This document shows, piece by piece, positions 59,488 through 64,000 of a stretch of DNA of 64,000 nucleotides. The notes under the pieces are model-generated. The model made no database searches and was not told the DNA's origin. It saw only the letters and a list, made by a program, of their open reading frames with translations. Position 1 is the first letter of the stretch. The number at the start of each line of letters is the position of its first letter. The position numbers were made by a program, and so were the translations under genes. This DNA is from Qipengyuania_C sp046254955. Its GTDB lineage: Bacteria > Pseudomonadota > Alphaproteobacteria > Sphingomonadales > Sphingomonadaceae. The stretch covers positions 248,001 to 312,000 of the forward strand of contig NZ_JBJXRG010000002.1 in the NCBI RefSeq assembly GCF_046254955.1, in the 5' to 3' direction.

Positions 59488-62151
59488 TTAGCTTTCTTCG
59501 CCGAAAGTGCGCTGCCACCATCCGCGGCGTGGCGCTACTCCGCTGGCGTCGCTTGAATCCTTGGCAGGTTCAGCAACCGGTTCAGGGCTAGATTCTTCGG
59601 TTGCGGTCGCACTTTCCGCTTCCTTGGCCGCAGCCTTCTTGGCGGTGGCTTTGCGAGGTTTCCTGGCCGGCTTTTCTTCAGCAATATCTGTCTCGGCTTC
59701 GGCAGGTTTGGCCTCGGCCTTCTTCGCCCGGCTCTTGCGCTTGGGCTTTGGTTTCGCCGCCGCTTCTTCTTCAGCCTCGCTTTCCGGAGTTGCTTCCTCA
59801 GCCGATTCTGAATCTACCTTCTTCTTGCGAGGAGCGCGCTTCTTCTTTGGCTTCTTTTCCTCGTCATCGTCTGATGGGGCTGGTTCAGGCAGTTCGGTTC
59901 CGACAACCGGCATGTCTTCTTCGACCTGTTCTGCCACCTCCTCGAAAGCTTCGGCATCTTCATCTGACGGCACGACATTCTCGTCTTTGCCCTTGCCGCG
60001 CCGACCCCGGCCACCTCTGCGGCGACGCTTCTTGGGCTTGTCTTCTTCATCAGCTCCGGCATCCGCTTCTTCCGCGGAATCCTCGGCATCATCATCCCGG
60101 TCATGATCTTCCGAATCGCTCGGACGTTTTTTGTTACGTCCGCGGCCACCGCGCCGGCGACGTTTACGCTTCTTCGGACGATCATCGTCGTCGTCGGCGA
60201 AATCCGAAGCATTGTCATCGATCTCGTCTTCGTCGTCCTGATCATCGACGATCGGTTCGAATTTGGGGGCAGATGTAGGCCGCGGCCCACTACTCCGCAC
60301 GCTCATCTTTGCGCCTTCGTCCTCGCCTTCGGGAATGACTTCAACGGCTACCGCGTAGCGCTCTTCGATTTCACGCAAATCCGCACGCTTTGAGTTCAGC
60401 ATATAGATTGCTGCCTCGGTGCTTGCCGACAAAGTGATGACGCTGCCTCTGCCCTTTGCGGCTTCGTCCTCGATCAGGCGTAGCGCCGACAATCCGGCGC
60501 TCGAAGCGGTACGAACCAGGCCAGTGCCATCACAATGCGGGCACTCGCGCGTCGTCGCCTCAAGCACTCCTGTCCGCAGCCGTTGTCGGCTCATCTCCAT
60601 GAGTCCGAAGCTGGAAATGCGGCCAATCTGGATACGTGCACGGTCGTTCTTGAGTGCATCCTTCATCGCGCGTTCGACTTTGCGGATGTTGGAGCTGTAA
60701 TCCATGTCGATGAAATCGATCACGACCAGCCCGGCCATGTCACGTAGGCGTAGCTGACGCGCGATCTCTCGCGCCGCTTCGATATTAGTCGCAACGGCCG
60801 TTTGCTCGATGCCGTGCTCCTTGGTCGAGCGGCCCGAGTTGATGTCGATCGAGACCAGTGCCTCGGTAGGATTGATAACGAGGTAGCCACCCGATTTCAG
60901 TTGGACCTCGGGATCGTACATGGCGCGCAACTGGTCTTCCGCTCCGTAGCGCTGGAACAGTGGAACCGGGTCCGAATAAGCTTTTACCCGCCGGGCGTGG
61001 CTGGGCATCAGCAGCTTCATGAACTGTTTCGCAGCCTTGTAGCCGTCTTCGCCTTCGACCACGACTTCTTCGATCTCGCGATTGTATATGTCGCGGATCG
61101 CTCGTTTGATAAGATCTGAGTCCGAATGGATAAGCGAGGGCGCGGTCGAACTGAGAGTTCGTTCCCGGATTTCGTCCCATAGCCGCGCGAGGTAATCGAA
61201 ATCGCGCTTGATCTCAGGCTTTGTGCGGCTGAGGCCGGCGGTCCGAACGATCAGCCCCATTGTCTTGGGAAGGCTCAGGTCTGATACAATTTGCTTAAGG
61301 CGCTTGCGGTCAGACGAATTGGAGATCTTGCGACTGATCCCGCCGCCATGGCTCGAATTCGGCATGAGTACGCAATAGCGGCCAGCAAGGCTGAGGTAAG
61401 TTGTAAGAGCAGCGCCCTTGTTGCCGCGCTCTTCTTTAACAACCTGCACCAGCAGGACTTGCCGGCGTTGAATAACGTCCTGGATCTTGTAGCGACGACG
61501 CAGTTCCATTCGTTTGGAACGCAGTTCGTCTGCCTTCTTGGCCTTGCCGCGGCCTCCCTTGCGTCCACGACCCTGGCGACGGCCGCGTCCACTGCGGCGA
61601 GGCTTTTCATCCTCTTCTTCAGAAGCCAGCTCTTCCTCTTCGCCATTCTCGACATGGCCTTCTTCTATGGTGGCGACGTCGTCCTTCTCGGAAGTGTCGA
61701 TCTCTTCGAGGCCTTCGTCACCTTCAGCGAGGTCTTCGGCTAGCGCTTCGCTGCTTTCTTCATCCTCGCCGTCGTCGTCGGCATCATCTTCTGTTTCATC
61801 GTCGCCATTGTCATCCGCGTCTTCGTCATCCTCCTCGGCACGAAGCTTCGCCTCTTCCTCGGCGTGTGCAGCTTCCTCGGCAAGAAGTGCCTCGCGGTCC
61901 GATTGTGGAATCTGGTAGTAGTCAGGGTGGATTTCGCTGAAAGCTAGGAAACCATGCCGGTTGCCGCCGAAATCGACGAACGCAGCCTGCAAAGAGGGTT
62001 CGACCCTCGTGACTTTTGCTAGGTAGATATTGCCTTTAATCTGCTTGTGGTCAGCAGATTCGAAATCGAACTCTTCAATCCGGTTGCCCTTGAGCACCGC
62101 CACCCGCGTTTCTTCCGAGTGGCGCGCATCGATTAGCATACGCGTTGACAT
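59488..62151 (-). CDS. rne: ribonuclease E/G with acidic insert
   Basis: An 887-residue RNase E. The S1 domain begins GNIYLAKVTRVEPSLQAAFV and is interrupted at about residues 90-218 by a very acidic and then Arg/Lys/Gly-rich insert before resuming with YKIQDVIQRRQVLLVQVVKE. The catalytic half has VSIDINSGRST and VVIDFIDMDYSSN with the metal aspartates, and the Zn-link CPHCDGTG. The C-terminal ~250 residues are acidic, Lys/Arg/Ala-rich and disordered, the expected degradosome scaffold. It initiates mRNA decay; rppH in this window would supply 5' monophosphate ends. Its 395-base upstream region is shared with amiC. Confidence 0.95.
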   Translation of the reverse strand: MSTRMLIDARHSEETRVAVLKGNRIEEFDFESADHKQIKGNIYLAKVTRVEPSLQAAFVDFGGNRHGFLAFSEIHPDYYQIPQSDREALLAEEAAHAEEEAKLRAEEDDEDADDNGDDETEDDADDDGEDEESSEALAEDLAEGDEGLEEIDTSEKDDVATIEEGHVENGEEEELASEEEDEKPRRSGRGRRQGRGRKGGRGKAKKADELRSKRMELRRRYKIQDVIQRRQVLLVQVVKEERGNKGAALTTYLSLAGRYCVLMPNSSHGGGISRKISNSSDRKRLKQIVSDLSLPKTMGLIVRTAGLSRTKPEIKRDFDYLARLWDEIRERTLSSTAPSLIHSDSDLIKRAIRDIYNREIEEVVVEGEDGYKAAKQFMKLLMPSHARRVKAYSDPVPLFQRYGAEDQLRAMYDPEVQLKSGGYLVINPTEALVSIDINSGRSTKEHGIEQTAVATNIEAAREIARQLRLRDMAGLVVIDFIDMDYSSNIRKVERAMKDALKNDRARIQIGRISSFGLMEMSRQRLRTGVLEATTRECPHCDGTGLVRTASSAGLSALRLIEDEAAKGRGSVITLSASTEAAIYMLNSKRADLREIEERYAVAVEVIPEGEDEGAKMSVRSSGPRPTSAPKFEPIVDDQDDEDEIDDNASDFADDDDDRPKKRKRRRRGGRGRNKKRPSDSEDHDRDDDAEDSAEEADAGADEEDKPKKRRRRGGRGRRGKGKDENVVPSDEDAEAFEEVAEQVEEDMPVVGTELPEPAPSDDDEEKKPKKKRAPRKKKVDSESAEEATPESEAEEEAAAKPKPKRKSRAKKAEAKPAEAETDIAEEKPARKPRKATAKKAAAKEAESATATEESSPEPVAEPAKDSSDASGVAPRRGWWQRTFGEES

Positions 62152-62546
62152 TATAAATTCTCCGAGCGCATGGCGGCGGGGAAGCCCCGGCCAGCTCTAT
62201 GCGCGATCTGTTGGGATAATTGCCCTGGCTGTTGGCCAGGCCAATTGGAACGAACCGACGGACGCGCTCTGCCGCGCCTGGTCGGAATGATGTGTCTGCA
62301 TCAATGAAAATGCGGGAATGCCTCGCTGCTCTGCCAGCAACATGCGCAGCGCCGCGTAAAAGCGGAGCCTGCGGTTGCGGGGAGAAGCTTCTCATTGATG
62401 CATCAACCTGTTGTAAGGTCCGGGCGATACGGCCCGAAATGGATGCCGGATACGAAAGCAGCCGGTGAGCGGTTCGCTAGCACCCCCCGTTTTAATGAGC
62501 AACCATATTGCAATAGATGCGGGCAGCACTTTAACCAGATGACGCA
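62152..62546. promoter_or_regulatory. 395-base rne-amiC divergent region
   Basis: No gene-like frame is found here. It must contain the promoters of rne (minus) and amiC (plus). rne leaders in enterobacteria are long and take part in autoregulation, so a structured leader is reasonable. The main feature is the long inverted repeat given separately; small GC stems (for example CCGC-loop-GCGG near 62357) also occur. Confidence 0.6.
62297..62402. repeat. perfect 11-bp inverted repeat bracketing 84 bases
   Basis: TGCATCAATGA (62297-62307) and TCATTGATGCA (62392-62402) are exact reverse complements. They close a region of 106 bases midway between the rne and amiC starts, which holds smaller GC-rich stems. 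It could be a folded leader or small RNA on either strand, or a pair of operator half-sites. Confidence 0.6.
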
Positions 62547-63434
62547 ATGAAACTGCGTAATCAGATATTGCTTGCGGCGATATTGCCAGTGGTCGTGCTT
62601 GTAGCGCTGAGCGTCACCGGGCAGCGATTGTCGGTGCCGTTTCTCGGCCGTGACTACGTCGTTCGGCTCTCGTTGACAGGGGCGGGTGACATACTCGAAC
62701 TCCCCAGAGTTTCTGGCCCGGACGGAGCAGACTTTCCGCTGATAATTATCGATCCGGGGCACGGCGGTTTCGATTATGGCGCTACAGGTGGGCAATATCG
62801 CGAAAAGGATATCGTGCTCGGTCTCGCGCTCGAATTGCGAGAACGCTTGCTGGAAGGGGGTGATATTCGTGTCGCCATGACGAGGGATAGTGACCGATTT
62901 CTCGCTCTGGAAGAGCGGCTCGCAGTGACCCATGAACTCGGGGCCGACCTTTTCCTTTCAATCCATGCGGATTCGGCAGGTGAAGCTACCGATGTCGCAG
63001 GAGCTAGTATCTATACTCTTTCCGAAGCTGCATCGAGCGCTGCGGCGGCACGTTTTGCTGCAAGGGAAAATGCGGCAGATCGTGTCAACGGTGTTAAGCT
63101 TTCCGGGCATGGCCGCGAAGTCGATACCATCCTGTTTGACCTGTCACGAAGGCGCACACAAACCCAATCCGCCGCATTAGCCGAATTGATAGAGCGATCG
63201 GGTGAGGGTCTGATCGGGTTCCATCCCCAGGCGCAACGTTCGGCATCTCTTGTGGTGCTGCGCTCGCCCGATGTGCCGTCGGTGCTGTTCGAGGCTGGAT
63301 TCGTGACAAATGAGCAGGATGCCGAGACTCTTGCGTCTGAGGAAGGCCGAGAGAAATTTGCCGAAGCAACGGCCAATGCCATTCGCGCCTATTTTCTCCG
63401 TCAAGATCCCGTCAATCTTGCTGGCGATAGCTGA
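62547..63434 (+). CDS. amiC: N-acetylmuramoyl-L-alanine amidase
   Basis: A 295-residue Amidase_3 zinc enzyme that cuts the stem peptide from peptidoglycan at cell separation. A hydrophobic N-terminal segment (about 7-23) serves as signal or anchor. The zinc/catalytic residues are H72 in IIDPGHGGFDYG, E86 in QYREKDIVL, a second His in LFLSIHADSAG (about 140) and the general-base Glu in SVLFEAGFVTN (about 255). No AMIN domain, so shorter than E. coli AmiC. It precedes the penicillin-binding-protein gene by 29 bases on the same strand. Confidence 0.93.
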   Translation: MKLRNQILLAAILPVVVLVALSVTGQRLSVPFLGRDYVVRLSLTGAGDILELPRVSGPDGADFPLIIIDPGHGGFDYGATGGQYREKDIVLGLALELRERLLEGGDIRVAMTRDSDRFLALEERLAVTHELGADLFLSIHADSAGEATDVAGASIYTLSEAASSAAAARFAARENAADRVNGVKLSGHGREVDTILFDLSRRRTQTQSAALAELIERSGEGLIGFHPQAQRSASLVVLRSPDVPSVLFEAGFVTNEQDAETLASEEGREKFAEATANAIRAYFLRQDPVNLAGDS

Positions 63435-63463
63435 GCAACGCGTGCTAGAGGCTGGGACGAGGC

Positions 63464-64000
63464 ATGATTGAACTTGCGAATCTTGACTATGCCAAGGCCA
63501 GGCTGCGCAACGATCCTATCGTCCTGCGTGATTGGTTTCTCGCAAATTGGCGAGAGAACCGTTGGTTTCGCTGGATTTCTTCGCTTGGAGGCGCGGCAGT
63601 TGCGCTTGCCATAGTTTTGTGGCTCGTGCTGGCAAGCAATCTGCCCGACGCTGACAGCCTGCTCGATTACGAAACGCCGCTGCCAACGATGGTACGCGGG
63701 GGGGATGGCGAGATAGTCCATTCGTATGCGCGCGAACGCCGGGTCCAGTTGCAATACCAGGATTTCCCTACCCAGCTAATCGAATCTTATCTGGCCGCCG
63801 AAGACAAGACATTCTTCAGCCACGGCGGGGTCGATATAACCGGTACGATCAACGCTGCGTTCGACTACATCACCAAGTACGGATCTGGCGAGCGGGCGGT
63901 AGGTGGATCTACCATCACCCAGCAGGTGGCCAAGAACATTCTTCTTGGCGATGAGTATTCGGTTACGCGCAAACTGAAGGAGATGATCCTCGCTCGCAGG
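63464..64000 (+). CDS. mrcA: penicillin-binding protein 1A, N-terminal part (runs off the right edge)
   Basis: From ATG 63464 (GACGAGG upstream) 179 codons are open to the window end. One membrane helix at about 38-60 (ISSLGGAAVALAIVLWLVLA) is followed by the glycosyltransferase-51 domain: AAEDKTFFSHGGVD with catalytic E113, GGSTITQQVAKNILL and the RKLKEMILARR end of the window. It polymerises lipid II; the transpeptidase domain lies beyond the window. Order amiC-mrcA is common in proteobacteria. Confidence 0.93.
   Translation, partial: MIELANLDYAKARLRNDPIVLRDWFLANWRENRWFRWISSLGGAAVALAIVLWLVLASNLPDADSLLDYETPLPTMVRGGDGEIVHSYARERRVQLQYQDFPTQLIESYLAAEDKTFFSHGGVDITGTINAAFDYITKYGSGERAVGGSTITQQVAKNILLGDEYSVTRKLKEMILARR

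Noticed and set aside
59507..60106. Plus-strand frame rich in Ser, Phe and Ala opposite rne
   Set aside because: It mirrors the acidic and Lys/Ala-rich tail of RNase E; low complexity caused by the opposite strand.
1..64000. tRNA, rRNA, CRISPR, insertion sequence or prophage
   Set aside because: Inspection of the intergenic gaps found no cloverleaf, rRNA segment, regular repeat-spacer array, transposase or phage-type gene. A dedicated RNA-gene scan was not possible here.

Overview
The window is a stretch of chromosome from an aerobic alphaproteobacterium, most likely order Sphingomonadales and close to Erythrobacteraceae. This rests on gene content and protein style, not on a database search: a two-subunit 2-oxoacid:ferredoxin oxidoreductase (KorAB), a BlaI/M56 pair followed by CreD, the acyl-carrier-protein / acyl-CoA-ligase / PLP-decarboxylase trio known from exosortase-A loci, a photolyase next to a cyclopropane synthase, and an RNase E with a long acidic insert in its S1 domain. 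The DNA is GC-rich (by eye about 60%) and densely coded, with many ATGA or TGATG stop/start overlaps. I see no rRNA, tRNA, insertion sequence, phage gene or CRISPR array.

Layout. 0-5.3 kb: envelope-type genes (partial phytase-like esterase, BlaI repressor, M56 sensor protease, CreD, zinc metallopeptidase), with two dyads in the blaI promoter region and two clear hairpin terminators. 5.4-10.5 kb: two short-chain dehydrogenases, a MAPEG protein, a J-domain protein, a nucleotidyltransferase and an MmgE/PrpD protein. 10.6-16 kb: guaB, an RsmB-type rRNA methyltransferase, a TPR lipoprotein-like protein, a GST, RppH and an HSL-type esterase. 16-19.2 kb: korA-korB. 19.4-23.3 kb: YdjM-type hydrolase, phrB, cfa and a PilZ protein. 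23.5-28.8 kb: purF with a coupled dehydrogenase, lolC-lolD, a DUF1579-like protein and glutathione peroxidase. 28.9-35.8 kb: dnaE, then an acyl-CoA ligase, a DUF1330 protein and a Rieske oxygenase. 35.8-41.3 kb: an unrecognised membrane protein, a PA0069-type radical SAM protein, a YcxB-like protein, moaB, a lytic transglycosylase and a degenerate uracil-DNA-glycosylase-like protein. 41.4-49.4 kb: ETF-ubiquinone oxidoreductase, a 71-residue membrane protein, ispE, an N-formylglutamate amidohydrolase, ilvD, the bifunctional NAD(P)H-hydrate repair enzyme and a TrmA/RumA-type methyltransferase. 49.3-52.5 kb: the exosortase-A-associated trio. 52.6-55.2 kb: small coiled-coil protein, zapE, a hotdog thioesterase and sdhB. 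55.3-59.4 kb: an accessory block holding a dehydrogenase, an ATP-grasp ligase, an unusual fold-type-I PLP enzyme and a methyltransferase. 59.5-64 kb: rne, amiC and the start of a class A penicillin-binding protein.

Most of the window is housekeeping. The best candidates for something undescribed are (a) the ATP-grasp/PLP/methyltransferase/dehydrogenase block at 55.3-59.4 kb, which looks like a small amide-bond-forming biosynthetic set of unknown product, (b) the M56 sensor whose periplasmic tail is a Pro/Ala repeat, a His-rich stretch and charged helices in place of a beta-lactam sensor, and (c) a perfect 11-bp inverted repeat bracketing 84 bases in the rne-amiC intergenic region. Start codons were moved inward from the longest reading frame wherever a ribosome binding site or the family alignment favoured it; these choices are stated per gene.
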